Assembly (NCBI GenBank): GCA_031771865.1
Contig: JASISA010000025.1
Span: 3,224,001 to 3,288,000 of the forward strand
From: Nothophaeocryptopus gaeumannii
Lineage: Eukaryota; Ascomycota; Dothideomycetes; Mycosphaerellales; Mycosphaerellaceae
Direction of reading: 5' to 3'
Length of the DNA: 64,000 bases
Part shown: in pieces, positions 22,665-33,496 of the stretch
Numbering within the stretch: position 1 is the first letter of the stretch
How the letters are laid out: each line of letters starts with the position of its first letter
The notes under the pieces: generated by a model
Seen by the model: the letters and a program-made list of their open reading frames with translations, nothing else
Databases searched by the model: none
What the model was told of the DNA's origin: nothing
Made by a program: the position numbers and the translations under genes

Positions 22665-23290
22665 CTAGAACATGTCCTCCGCCAAAGCCAATCTCTTCTT
22701 CGTCTCATCCTCCACTCTCTTGGCCCACTCCTCGTTCCATGTCTCCTGATCAAGCACGCAGCGGTGGAGGATTGGAAGTGGCACCAAGTCCTTCGCACAA
22801 TACTGCTTGATCTCCTCGCTCATCGGACGATCATCACAGAAAGCAAAGCCATTCTTGCAAGCAGCATCGTCGATCTTAGCCTTTGCTTTGTTGATATCGC
22901 CCTTCCAAGGGCCGACCGGTCCGTAAATCTTCTCCGTCTCGTCTTTGCCGAGGACCATGTAAGCTCTGCCTCAAGATTGCGCCGAGCGCCAGGCTGCCTT
23001 ATCGGCATTCGAGAAACACCGCCGAATTTTGAGGATGACGTTCAGGCCTCGAACCTTGGCGCAGTCTTCTGATTCTCTCGTGTGGCGATTATGCCCAACT
23101 GCACATCGATGACGCCTTCGAGCTTGATGCCGTAAAGTTCGTAGAGGGCGCCGGGGTCCCTGCGGCAGTCGAAGAGGAGGATCTTGTAGACGGGAGAGGA
23201 CAGAATCTCTCCTAGGGAGAGCTGGGAGGACGGGTCGGGAGTGGTGAAGGCGAAATCCCGGAGACAGAAGACATCGACGAGGAAGACCAT
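22665..23290 (-). pseudogene. decayed EXD1-like 3'-5' exonuclease domain gene
   Basis: Two frames match the C-terminal half of the DEDD 3'-5' exonuclease (EXD1-like) fold. Frame one (23290 downward) has MVFLVDVFCLRDFAF, ILLFDCRRDPGALY and GVIDVQLGIIATREN. Frame two (ending at 22665) has RPMSEEIKQYCAKDL, the third motif region. The first catalytic block (DLEG-like) is absent upstream in any frame. Between the halves, RGLNVILK and NADKAAW, which look like conserved family sequence, are out of frame and followed by TGA at 22971-22973. An 88-nt intron (GTTCGA donor, GCAG acceptor) would rescue the frame but would delete this conserved stretch. I favour a 5'-truncated, frameshifted pseudogene. Confidence 0.55.
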
Positions 23291-23298
23291 GTTGATTT

Positions 23299-23742
23299 TC
23301 AGCGAAGAGCGTTCTCCGTGAGAGTGACCTCAGCGGCTACTTCCGGCTTTCCATCTAACAGTATGGTCTGTGTAGCTTCATGTGAAGCACCTGAGTCGAC
23401 CTCGGGCGTGGTAGCAGGAGCAGCAAGTAGACTCACCGATTCAGCGGCGTTGTCGGGGTCTCTTGGGAGGAGATCTCCCGAAAAGAAAAAGGGAGGCGCC
23501 TGTTCGATTTGATCAGAAGATGGTGCAGGCGCCGTGGAGGCGGAGAACGACGCAGTTGAGGCAGAGTTGGTCGAGCCAGACATCTCGTTATCGGCGCGGT
23601 ACTCGGACGTTTCGGCGCTCGTAGTTGTGGAGGCAGTAGACGGTCGCGGCAAAGCAAACCGTGGTCGAGGTGTGAAGTGGTGCTGCAGTAGTGGAGCAGC
23701 GCTATGGAGGGAGAGGATATGGGCGGTATTGTGGATGCTCAT
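23299..23742 (-). CDS. hypothetical Ser/Thr/Ala/Pro-rich ORF
   Basis: 147-codon ORF with an ATG, ending eight bases before the ATG of the exonuclease remnant. Low-complexity composition with many Ser, Thr and Ala; no domain. It could be a small gene, a 5' leader of the former exonuclease gene or a chance ORF. Confidence 0.3.
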   Translation of the reverse strand: MSIHNTAHILSLHSAAPLLQHHFTPRPRFALPRPSTASTTTSAETSEYRADNEMSGSTNSASTASFSASTAPAPSSDQIEQAPPFFFSGDLLPRDPDNAAESVSLLAAPATTPEVDSGASHEATQTILLDGKPEVAAEVTLTENALR

Positions 23743-24161
23743 GTTGACGATGTTGACAACTCGGGGTTGTTATAGGCCGCGAAAGCTGGCGGGCTTCAGT
23801 GAATATAAAGGGGTGGACGAGGAGCATACTCCGTAAGAAGCTGCTGTTGTCGCTGCTGATACAGCTGTCAGTACAAATCACTAGAGATTAGTGCGGAAGG
23901 ATCTGTGTAGATTACGAGGACGTACAGCAGAGGCTATCGAGTCTGGTGTTGATGAAGTTGTTGTCAGCAGAAGAGGAGCGCAGTTAAGTGGTGCATGTGC
24001 TGTCGTTATTGAAAGGCGCGTAGCAGACCGCGAGGCAGCACATGAATGAGCACTTGACACCCGCGAAAATGCAGAGATAGCCCGTGTGAGACACGCAAAG
24101 CCGCCTCTTCCCGCCCGCTGCGCTACAAGAACCTTCTAAGAACGGGCCAGGCACATGCACG
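23743..24161. other. intergenic region
   Basis: About 420 bp upstream of the 23.3-23.7 kb ORF and downstream of the TBCE gene. Nothing recognisable. Confidence 0.5.
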
Positions 24162-25937
24162 CTACCTCCTGCCGCCCTGTTGCTCGTTCACCTCCACCCT
24201 AATGCGTGCATACCTACCTTCAATGTACGTGCCAAGTGCTCTTGTGCCCGCAACCAGCTCGACCTCACGCCAGATTGGATCTGACTGTGCTTTGGAGGCT
24301 GGATTCTCGTCTTCATCGTCGCTCGAGTCCCACCACTCTGGCCCTTCGTATCCACTGTCTCTGCTGATGATATCATGATCGCCAGTCTCCCAAACGAGAC
24401 GCAGTCGCATGGGCATCACGCCTAGCCGCTTACCAACAGCGCCCAGTACGGCGTAAACGCTGAATGTCTTCGGAACCAGGTCTTCCCAGGTCCTGCTTGA
24501 CTGTTCAGGTGCGTGTCCTAGGGCGAGAATGAAGGTAATGTCGACAAGTCTGGCGGCCAGACTGCTTGGGTCAATCGCATCAGGCTTCAGTTCATCATTG
24601 ACAGCCGGCTCGCCGTACTCTTCGCACAGCTCTCTATACCTGGGATGCCTGGCGACAACTTCTTGCCTTTTCTCTACCGGTGCCTTAGCGAGCTCTGCCG
24701 CGATCTGATTGAGATAGTACGTCTCCGCATTCAATCGCTCTTTCTCTGTGATCTTGCTGTAGTTGAGCGTCTCTAACTGTGGAAGCCGTGCGACGGTCAA
24801 CATGTAGCCATCGTCCGCTGCTAGAGCTTTGCCATCCGCTGCACGAAGTTCTTTGTAAAGTGGGTTGCCAGTGACCCGCAAGTGCCTTGAAGATGGGTAT
24901 GCAGTTGGCAACAAGTCAAACAGCAACCAGGATGAAATCGCATTGTATCCCAAATCGATGTCGACAATGGTCTCACTCAGAGGTGAATGCAGTCTGGCGG
25001 CAGAGTCATGCTTCATCAGGCCGATCGGGTTCTGCTTCAAGAGCAGTATCTGCAGGCTCTTGCAAGACGAGAGATTTTCAAGGTCGGTCAAGGCCAAGAA
25101 AGCGTTGCCGGTAAGATCTAGCTCTTTCAGCGTCGCAGGCAGAGGTTCCTTGCCAATGTATGAGAGACCATTGCTGGCCACTGTCAGGCTAGCGACATTT
25201 GGAAAGCTTGCGGCAGCCAGCGAGATCTCATTCCATCTAAGCAGAGTGTCCGACAGGGCCAAAGTCGTCACGCGGGTAAGAGAGGCAGCCGAAGCATCGT
25301 TCAAGATGCGAAACCGGTTGCCATCCAGGACGAGCCTCCTCAGCTTCGGGAACAAGGCACACAGGTTCTGAATCTCCTGCAGAGTCTCGAAAAGATTGCT
25401 GCTAAGATCAAGCTCGGTGATCTCCTTGCAAGTGTCACTGATGACTTGCTGTTCAGCCTTCAGGTCCTGACACCGAATCCTCATATGGTCCAATACAATT
25501 GTATGAATGCCCTGCAGAGCAGCTTGGCGCTTCGCAAACTTCTCAAAGCCAACTTCTTCGGCTTGCTTGCTTGAGAAGTACACGACCGCACCTCCAGTGC
25601 CGGCATCTTTGGGCATGTACTTCTCTCGCAAGGCCTGATAGAAAGTCCTTGGGGCATCCCATGGCTGGCTGGGTCGGAGGAATGAGGCTGGTGTAAGAGA
25701 TGTGCTTCTGCCTGGGACGTGAGTTCAAGCAAGTGCGTCAACAATGAGATGTGGAAGAGACATACACTCAAAGTACTTCTTCCCATCGTGGGTCCCGTCG
25801 TGCTTGCCACGCGCTGGATCGTCCCATTCTACTCCAAGCCATTCGCCTGACTTGTCCGCCACGGGACCAACGTATCGAATTGTGCAGAGTTGACCTTTCA
25901 GACTGAGTCGCTGGCCAGCATAACGAATAGTCGCCAT
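24162..25937 (-). CDS. PAC2: tubulin-folding cofactor E (TBCE/Pac2)
   Basis: Exons 25937-25766 and 25711-24162, with a 54-nt intron (GTATGT donor, CCAG acceptor), give 573 aa. Residues 1-60 form a CAP-Gly domain (GEWLGVEWDDPARGKHDG). Then leucine-rich repeats run from about residue 150 to 340 (ITELDLSSNLFETL, LRRLVLDGNRF, LKELDLTGNAF). A C-terminal ubiquitin-like part follows (VYAVLGAVGKRLGVMPMRLR). This order is exactly TBCE, the cytosolic chaperone that handles alpha-tubulin and forms the supercomplex with cofactors C and D. Length fits the family. It is transcribed divergently from the Apq12 gene across 220 bp. Confidence 0.95.
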
Positions 25938-26157
25938 TGTGAAGAGCGGTACATGATGTGTGAAAGTGAGAGAAGATATCCGCGACGGTGAAGACGCGAA
26001 GTAAGACAGAGTGTGATGGGTGCCTGAGATTCTGCCTGAGCGCGTGTCTCAGAACCAGCTCGCCCTCGCCCCGCGATCAACAACACCTTTCCGCCAACAT
26101 ACCAAAAGCGGCGAAGCACACGAGAACCAACCCAAGCCACCCACCACGAATTACAAA
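25938..26157. promoter_or_regulatory. 220-bp shared divergent promoter (TBCE / Apq12)
   Basis: Only 220 bp separate the two start codons, so both promoters and 5' UTRs must fit here. No TATA box is evident. A/C-rich sequence precedes the Apq12 ATG. Confidence 0.6.
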
Positions 26158-26625
26158 ATGGACAACGTACAAGACTGGGCTACCTACCTCCTCGACATCT
26201 CCCACCACATCCCACCCTCCTACGCCAGCTACGCCCGCACCGCCTACTATTACGCCAACACCGCAAAATCCTACGTAAACCCCTTCATAACCCAACTCAC
26301 ATCCAAACCCGACCTCGCGACCATCGCTCTCCTCCTTCTCATAATCTTGGTCAGCCTGAAAATCCTCGATATGCTGTACCAAACCGTCATGTTCTGGTTC
26401 CGGATGGCGAGGAAGATCATATTCTGGGGCGGGCTAGGAGTGCTTGGGCTCTGGGTGTATACGAGGGGGCCGGAAGGAATAGCGGAGGATATTGGGTATT
26501 GGTGGGATGTGTGGAGGGGAGAGTATGAGCATTGGAAGGAACAGGAGAGGGTTGCGAGGGTGCTTGGGCAGCAGTATCAGGGTCTGGGAGGGGGAGGAGG
26601 ACGGGGGCAGCAGAGGTGGTATTGA
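26158..26625 (+). CDS. APQ12: Apq12 family, nuclear envelope / pore biogenesis protein
   Basis: 155 aa, single exon, start ATG at 26158 after an A/C-rich leader. A first hydrophobic helix (LATIALLLLIILVSLKILDML) is followed by a short polar turn with VMFWFRMARK, then a second helix (IIFWGGLGVLGLWVY) and a Trp-rich amphipathic segment (IGYWWDVWRGEYEHWKE). This is the Apq12 layout: two membrane segments joined by an amphipathic stretch. Apq12 acts in the ER and nuclear envelope in pore assembly and membrane fluidity. The C-terminus is Gly- and Gln-rich. Length fits the fungal family. Confidence 0.85.
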   Translation: MDNVQDWATYLLDISHHIPPSYASYARTAYYYANTAKSYVNPFITQLTSKPDLATIALLLLIILVSLKILDMLYQTVMFWFRMARKIIFWGGLGVLGLWVYTRGPEGIAEDIGYWWDVWRGEYEHWKEQERVARVLGQQYQGLGGGGGRGQQRWY

Positions 26626-27027
26626 GATGCGGAGAGATGGGAGTTATGGTTGAGAGGGCGACGAAGACAGATACACGGCGCTTTGGGCTTTGCTGGAGGG
26701 CTGGGGTTGGGCTTGGGACATTTCGCCAATTGTGCATGAATGGAAATTGTGGGATTAGCGACGGCGCTTTGAGCGAGCGGGATGACATTGCTTTGGGTTG
26801 AAATTAGACGAACAGGGCTACAGATAGCCACGACTGGTATGATCAGGCACGACTCTGCTAAGACTTTGCGTTCATTGAGCTTGTCACATTGGAGTGGCTC
26901 ATTTTGCTAATGCTCTGATGTTTCCGCGCATTTCACATATCCTCGCTGGGCTGCATGTGAAAGTAGCGGATCGCACTAGCGTCACGTCCGCTGACAAACG
27001 GCGCTTGCAGCGACACATAATTTCAGC
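26626..27027. other. intergenic region
   Basis: 400 bp between Apq12 and the first DUF6919-like relic. No gene seen. TTTCAG at 27021-27026 could be the acceptor that once preceded the relic exon. Confidence 0.45.
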
Positions 27028-27240
27028 ACCATTAAGCGCCAGCACTTCGAAATCGATTGCAGCTGCATCTTGGATAAGTTCGACAACAACGCGCACTTGA
27101 GCAAGAAGGTCTGTCCGGTTGTTGTTCACGTGCTGGCTAAGGAGTGGGAGGATACCGATCTGGCTGGACTTGTGAAGGAGGTTGCGGAGGAGGTTGGTCT
27201 TGAGCGTATTTTCGCCGAGGAGAGCGCAGATGAAGAGTAG
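27028..27240 (+). pseudogene. relic of the DUF6919-like C-terminal exon (copy A)
   Basis: Read from 27028, the frame stays open for 70 codons to TAG at 27238-27240. It aligns with exon 2 of the gene at 17179-18047: FEIDCSCILDKFDNN here against FIELDCTCIMRKFNND there, then KKVCPVVVHVLAKEWED against QKTCPIIIHVLAESFDD, then DLAGLVKEVAEEVGLERIF against DLAGHVKRVAEKAGLERTF. No matching N-terminal domain was found upstream, so this is an orphan C-terminal fragment. Confidence 0.65.
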
Positions 27241-28041
27241 ATTGCTGCTCCTGCTGGAAGAGAGAGTGAAAGCAGGGAACTACTGGACTACATGGCTTCA
27301 ATGTGGAGACTGAAGATGACAGATCGTTACTGCTGACTTGAAATGGACCGGAAAGGCCCAATCTGTCGAGAGCTGTCAATCAATCCGCAGCTGAGACTCA
27401 CTATTGAACTCATTCCAGACACTTCTTCCCGTCGATTACTCTCAGAGACATGTGAAACCGACATTTCGCACTAGTGGCCGTTAGTCTGACATTCATCTTG
27501 ACGCATTGAACATAGCTGCAACCATCGATGACGCCTTCACCATGCAGGATCTTGCACTCGATGAAGAACAGCGCCAGGTCGAATCTAGCCTCGTTCAAGG
27601 GTCTTCTTCGAGAGGACTAGCAAAAGATGGAGATTTATTGGACATCAATCCTAACCTAGGACCCGCCTCTGTGTCAAAGAACGTGTTGGTCAATCATCCA
27701 ATGAGCTCGGAGGTACATTTCAGGTTGAAGTGGGAATCAGGCTATGTCAAGAAAGGGCCAGTCCATCGATTCTCTCTCTCCAAGATGCTGAGAGGAAACC
27801 ATGCGAACCAACTCGCAGGCGGATGATGAAAAGTCAAGCTTGGAAAGAGAGGGAGTAGAAGATGTGCATGCAATCCAGGAGTCTCCAAAGTGGCAAGAGG
27901 GAACCGACCGTACAAACGATCTCGCAGGCCGGCGACGCAAATTGAGCGTGAGAAGACGGAGTGGCAGAGAGCGAGGCAGATTTTGATCCGCGTAAGACGA
28001 AGGTGCTGGGGGTCTTTGATGGGAGGCATAAAAGTTGCTGA
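27241..28041. other. intergenic region between two relics
   Basis: 800 bp. A plus-strand frame (27506-27826) and a minus-strand frame (27410-27598) are open but match nothing I recognise. Probably decayed sequence. Confidence 0.4.
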
Positions 28042-28155
28042 TCATTCGCTCTTGTTGTGAATGTTTTGGCTAAAGCCTTTGAGGAGGGACGGGATTTGGC
28101 CCAAGGAGGCTTTGCGGATTGCTGAGAAGGTTGGAGCGGAGGAGGACTTTGTTTG
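28042..28155 (+). pseudogene. second relic of the DUF6919-like C-terminus (copy B)
   Basis: The frame at 28042 reads SFALVVNVLAKAFEEGRDLA, matching VHVLAKEWEDTDLA of copy A. The next frame continues WPKEALRIAEKVGAEEDFV and stops with TGA at 28153-28155, matching LVKEVAEEVGLERIF. The two halves need one frameshift within about 28110-28118. A TGA precedes the fragment, so it cannot be expressed as is. Confidence 0.5.
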
Positions 28156-28321
28156 ATTTGGGATGGGAGAGGGACCGTATTGGAGCCAGTCACGAGGAGG
28201 AGGAAGATGAGGCCATGGAGAAGATGAACCAGAAATAGAAAGTATAGGGACTGGTACTCTATTCGTCAAGAGAGTCTTCTGGGAGCAAAGACATCTCTAG
28301 CAGAGGATGACAATCCTTCCC

Positions 28322-29959
28322 TCACGAGGCCCTGGGCCTAACGACAACCCCAAAATCGGTCGGCTTAACAAACCAATAATTCACCGTAGCCATCACGTCC
28401 TTCTTCCCAGCCGTAAGCTCCAGATCAAAATTCTCCACCATCACCGGCACAACCTTACAAATCTCCAAATACGAAATATGTCTCCCAATACAAGTCCTGC
28501 TTCCCAATCCAAAAGGCATGTAGTGTGCCTCCATGACCTTCAATTCCTCCGCCGTAGATCCTCCAGGTTCCTTCTCACTCTTCTCTAACCACCTCTCAGG
28601 GCGGTATGTCGCGGCGTCAGGTCCCCACACGTCTTGGTCGTAGTGCGCGACCCAGGTGTTGATGCCGACTTCTGAGCCCTCGGGGAAATAATGGCCGCAG
28701 ATTGTGGCGCCGCCGGATCCTTTGGGAACTTCGCGCCAGAGGGGGAGGCCGGTTGCCGCACATACGCGGAGACCTTCTTTGATGCATGCTTGCAAGTAAG
28801 GGAGGTTCTGGCTTTCTTTGAATAAGATACGGTCTTTCGTCATCCGGCCTTCGGAGATAGCGAGGTCGAGTTCGGCGCGGAGACGGGTCATTGGTCCTGA
28901 ATTGGTGGTGAGGTGCCAGATAATACTGCTGAGACTGACAGCTGTAGTATCGGAGCCTGCGATGATGTTGGATAGACCGACCATGTAGACGTTATACTTC
29001 GTCATGGCCTTTTCGGGATCTTGTTCGGCGTCCATTGCTACGTCGAGGAAATCCCTGGGAACGCCTTCTTCAGGCACATAGCGCTTGCCCAATTTCTCGT
29101 CTGTAGCGCGTTGGGTCTCTCGCTCCGTGATTCGGGAGCGCGTGAAGTTCATCAGGTATGTGCGAGCTGCAGCGCCGGACTTGGGAAATTTCTCCAGGAT
29201 GCAGTAGAGGTATGGGTGGATCCAGACGTAGATCCCTACGAGAGTGGAGTAGACGAGATTCGCGTCCAGAGATGCCATGCAGTTGGCTATGTCTTTGCCG
29301 GCGTCGAGGAAGCCGAAACGGCGGGAGTAGGTGATGTTGCCGATCATGTCGAAGGCGTAGCTTTATGTCGCGCGATCAGCGAATAACCCGCGTGAGAGTG
29401 AAGACATACTGTGAGCTTACCATTGCAGCCAGTGATGCATATTGACAGTCCTCCCGTCGCGGGTCATCTCTCGCAATCGTTCCTGGAAGACATCTTGTGC
29501 TGAATCGACGTACGCCTCATAATGTAGGAGACTACTCAAAGAGTACATGCTCTGGAATTTCCGTCTCGTTTCAGTGTGTCTCTTGATATCTCGATCTGGG
29601 AACATTGTCCATCTGTCGGGGCTCGGATGTTTCCAGCCATCGTACCAACTGGTCTTGGGCATTTTGGAGCCGATTCCATAGACGGCCTTCTCCGGCTGGG
29701 TGATCGAGTACAAGTTCGGTCCTAGACGGACAACCGGTGCATAGAATTCGCCATTCTTTGCATACTTTCGATGCAGGGCAATGTTGTCCAAATGAGCCTT
29801 GCCTTTCCAGACACTGCTAAAATACCATAGATTGGAGAAGCGAGCGAGGATCGGACCCGGTACATCGCGCAGTGGTGTTCTGACAGCCACGTAGAAGGTG
29901 TATACAAATTGGAGGAGTATGGCCAAGCCAGCTCCGTAGAGTATGAGGGCCGTGATCAT
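28322..29959 (-). CDS. cytochrome P450, pisatin-demethylase-like
   Basis: Exons 29959-29421 and 29360-28322, with a 60-nt intron (GTAAGC donor, GCTGAT branch point), give 525 aa. The ATG at 29959 gives a membrane anchor (MITALILYGAGLAILLQFVY); the upstream in-frame start is only TTG. Then come the Pro-rich hinge DVPGPILARFSN, the oxygen-binding helix IIAGSDTTA, the ExxR motif KEGLR, the PERW motif and the haem loop FGLGSRTCIG. All catalytic motifs are intact. The INTWVAHYDQDVWGPDA stretch points to the pisatin-demethylase-like fungal clade. It is an ER membrane monooxygenase of unknown substrate, divergent from the PI-PLC gene. Confidence 0.93.
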
Positions 29960-30747
29960 GTTTATAGACTGATCTAAGAGTTGCAGCTCTCTCAAGCTGA
30001 TCAGCTCAAGTTGAAGACTGTCAGAAGAGGATTCTCAATTCAATATACCACCGCGACCGCGCTTTCAGAGCGGTAGGTCGGACAACCTGTAAGCCCTCAT
30101 AGAACTACCTCATCGACCGTGTTGGGATTGGTGGCATTGCCGAACACCACATCCGGCTGGAGGGGTAAGTCTTCTAAGCCATTGGGACTTGCAGCTCTGA
30201 GCGCGCATTGTTGCACTCATCACACTACTCTACTTCAGAATGTCCGCCGGGGGTGGAAGAAGCTTCCGAATAGACCTGATCAATGATATGTGTTCGCGGC
30301 TGAGGCAATCGGTATGATGAAGGCCCGTGAAGAGTCGGATCCCAATCTCGTAGAATTAGTTCTAGTACTAGGAGACGCCCACCACCAGTGCTGAAGTCAG
30401 ACAGGCTGTTGGTGAGAACTGCTACTGACTCCTCCCTTGTTTTGTTCGAAATGTTGCACCTGTGACGATATTCATCAGGTCTCTTCACGAAGCCTGGTGG
30501 TAGAAGTCGGAGACTTCATTGGTCGATGTACGGCTAGAACTAAGGTACGGTACGCGTGAAGATCCCAGCCAGAAACATCGCGTCGTCTTGCCAACGCCAA
30601 GGAGCACCTGAAGCACTCCACCGCCTCGCACCTCCACTTGCAGCAATAGCAATAATAGGCATTGGGTCGAGACCCTCTTCCCTTTCTCAGGTACGTATCA
30701 ACACATTTCCTCCTTCTTCACACCCACGCTCATTAACATCGCACAAA
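29960..30747. promoter_or_regulatory. divergent intergenic region (P450 / PI-PLC)
   Basis: About 790 bp separate the two start codons, so it should hold both promoters. No TATA box or operator is obvious. In-frame sequence upstream of the PLC ATG (from about 30556) is open but has no coding character. Confidence 0.5.
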
Positions 30748-32229
30748 ATGTCAGGTCCTCTCACCGTCCGCAACCTCACCGCCCAACCGCTCACGATCAA
30801 GCTCATCGAACGCTATGAGACGCCCATCAAGGATGCCAGGCGCGGGTCTGCAGGCCTCAGCACCATTACGAGGAACATGACAACACTCATGAGCAATGTC
30901 ACTGGAAACGGTTCGCCCACAAGAGGCGAGTTGAACGAGAAGGCCCAGAGCTTCGCGCAGCAAGATGTAGACATAAGAATGGAACCTTTCTCAACACACA
31001 AGACCGACATAAAGCTCACTGAGCGCGGGCTGAATGAGGTCGTCAGAGTCACTGTACAGGGCGATGGCGGAGGGAGATGGAGAATCGACGTACCCACGCG
31101 GAGCTCTGCGGCGGAGAGGTTGTCTCCTCTTGGCCCCGACCCGAAACACGACTACAGTGGCATATATCTCCAAGACCGACAGTTTCTTGGACTCATGGAA
31201 AATTGTCACCAGCAGGCGTGGATGCGAGAATTCAATGACGACACAAACATTGCGGCATTGTCGATTCCAGGCACACACAACTCTCCGACCTGCCACAAAG
31301 CACTGCCTTCCGTCCGGTGTCAAGCCGTGCCTCCACGCGAACAACTCGACAATGGCGTTCGCTTCTTCGATATCCGCGTCCAAGTCGCCAACCCAGACGA
31401 CAAGAAATCTGTCGATTTGAACCTCGTTCATGGAGTCTTCCCAATCTCACTCACCGGAAGTAAGAAGTTCCACGGCCTGCTGGATGATGTCTACTCCTTC
31501 CTGGACGCCAACCCTTCTGAAACTGTCATCATGTCCCTCAAGCGCGAAGGTCCCGGAAATGGCACCGACCAACAATTCTCTGACATTCTTCGCGACCATT
31601 ATACTTCTGGCGATGCGGAGAGGAGATGGTTCACCGAACCTCGCATCCCGCGTCTCGGCGAAGCACGAGGCAAAATCGTTCTCTTGCGCCGCTTCGCACT
31701 GGCAGACCGCCTTAGAGGCGAACACGATGGACGAGGCTGGTGCTTAAACGCCGAATCCTGGGCCGACAATACCCCCGATTGCACATACGGCGACGTGCGA
31801 GTACAAGACTTCTACGAAGTCCTCGAAACAGAGAACATTGAAAAGAAAATCGGCCTCTGCTGCGACCACTTCGAACGCGCCGCCTGCGTCGTCTGTCCCG
31901 TGCCAGGCGTTACTACTGACGAAGCGAACCCCGTACCTGCAGGACCTCTCTACATCAACTTCCTGTCAGCGAGCAACTTTTGGAAGGCCGGGTGTTGGCC
32001 TGACAAGATTGCTGCGAAACTGAACCCAGCTTGTGTGGGTCACTTGGTGGAGAAGCACAAGATTGGGGATGGAGGCGTCGATGATCAAGGTGCGTTCAAT
32101 GGAGATGGTGGAACTGGGATTGTGGTGTGCGATTGGGTTGGGAAAGACGGTGACTGGGATCTGGTCAGGTCGATTATTACCATGAATTCGAGGTTATTGA
32201 AGCAGCAAAGGGGTATTGGGTGGCGATAG
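30748..32229 (+). CDS. PI-PLC X-domain phosphodiesterase-like protein
   Basis: 493 aa, single exon from the ATG at 30748 (MSGPLTVRNLTAQPLTIKLI). The first ~140 residues form a beta-rich N-terminal region seen in fungal homologues. The X-type phospholipase C fold follows: ALSIPGTHNS carries the first catalytic His, NGVRFFDIRVQV and LNLVHGVFPI carry the second His and acidic residues, and DVYSFLDANPSETVIMSLKRE completes the first half. It lacks C2, EF-hand and Y domains, so it resembles the bacterial-type PI-PLC fold rather than classical eukaryotic PLC. No signal peptide or GPI signal is visible. It probably cleaves phosphatidylinositol or GPI-like lipids; the substrate is inferred. Confidence 0.88.
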   Translation: MSGPLTVRNLTAQPLTIKLIERYETPIKDARRGSAGLSTITRNMTTLMSNVTGNGSPTRGELNEKAQSFAQQDVDIRMEPFSTHKTDIKLTERGLNEVVRVTVQGDGGGRWRIDVPTRSSAAERLSPLGPDPKHDYSGIYLQDRQFLGLMENCHQQAWMREFNDDTNIAALSIPGTHNSPTCHKALPSVRCQAVPPREQLDNGVRFFDIRVQVANPDDKKSVDLNLVHGVFPISLTGSKKFHGLLDDVYSFLDANPSETVIMSLKREGPGNGTDQQFSDILRDHYTSGDAERRWFTEPRIPRLGEARGKIVLLRRFALADRLRGEHDGRGWCLNAESWADNTPDCTYGDVRVQDFYEVLETENIEKKIGLCCDHFERAACVVCPVPGVTTDEANPVPAGPLYINFLSASNFWKAGCWPDKIAAKLNPACVGHLVEKHKIGDGGVDDQGAFNGDGGTGIVVCDWVGKDGDWDLVRSIITMNSRLLKQQRGIGWR

Positions 32230-33496
32230 AGTCAGTCGTCGTTCGACGCCTCGCGAGTCTGTGGAGACCATGGGACAAGCAAGCTCTGTGGCGGCCGACG
32301 AGTCGGATATAGTCAGTACGACGGGCCTTGTGGATATTGACATGCGAAGAGACAGCAGAAGATGTACAGCTTGCCGGATATGAAAGACGATCACAGCGTT
32401 GACGAAGATCATTTGCGTACACATCGTTTGCACACGAAATGGGCAGTGAAAGACGCAAATGTCGATTCGGATCGATCTCCGATTGGTACTGTTAAACTTA
32501 CAGCCTTTACAGTAACTCAGGTCTCAAGCTTGCTCGGACGCCTTCAAAGAACTTTTTACGCCGAAGCCGGTGGCTGTCTCTACCTGCATGTTGGTCTTGT
32601 TCTGCAGCAGGCCGGTTGGTGATGATCAAGTGGTCAATCTCTAGCATTATCTCGGGTTTCCTTCAAGCCGATCTCCATCCATCGACCTTATCCAGATCGC
32701 ACGATACAGCCTGAGGGTTTGTGGGACATTGGGAAAAAGCTGGCGGCTCGGTATGGGTGTTACATGTCGAGACAACGAAGGAGAGCTGACGGAGCTGCTC
32801 TATGATGACTGCTGTCAGTTTGCATGGTGATTGGACCGCAGGTCATTTGCGTCTGGGCTTCAGGACGATGGTTTGGCTCATCCATGGGCTTTCCGTGGTC
32901 GAACCTCTTCCGATCGGAATGTCTCTGCCCCGATGAGTCTACTCTATGATTGCGGCAGCTTCCAGGTCATTCTTCGCCCGCTGCATTTCAGAGCTTCACC
33001 TCGAGCCTGAGAAGTTCGCATTCGATCATGTTGGTGGCTGCTGAGCCGCGTCTCGTGGATTGCCGTGCTGCAGCGGACCTGACCAACCTCAAGCGATGAA
33101 TCACTTTGGGCCATTTCGTCTTCTGATAAGGCGAAATTCCGGGATTGGATCGAAGAGCGAGGCCAAGACTTTGGAGGAATCCAGGGCATCTTGCATTCGC
33201 GGTCGGCATTGCCAGTATTATGCTTTCTCAGCCTCGAACCCACTGCTTCATTGCGATCAAAAGGACTGCTTATACCATCCCGCCGTTCCTCAGCCCCGAA
33301 AGGATAACCGAATCCTGAGAACATCAAACACAAAGCACTGCATCAACTCCTATCAGCCGCATCAAGCCTCACACCTCATACCTTATACACTTCTCACACC
33401 CCAGATCACACGCCTATACAAACGCGCAGTACACTCAGGCAATCGCGACAGTCAAATTACTCCCAACACTTACACTTATCTCTGCACTCTCCTCAA
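32230..33496. other. long intergenic region
   Basis: 1.27 kb with short, low-quality ORFs on both strands. I find no recognisable motif. The last ~300 bp should include the promoter of the small multi-exon gene. Confidence 0.45.

Noticed and set aside
27410..27598. Third relic of the DUF6919-like C-terminus on the minus strand
   Set aside because: Only the short FFIECKI / RFIELDC resemblance was found; the rest does not align, so it is likely chance.
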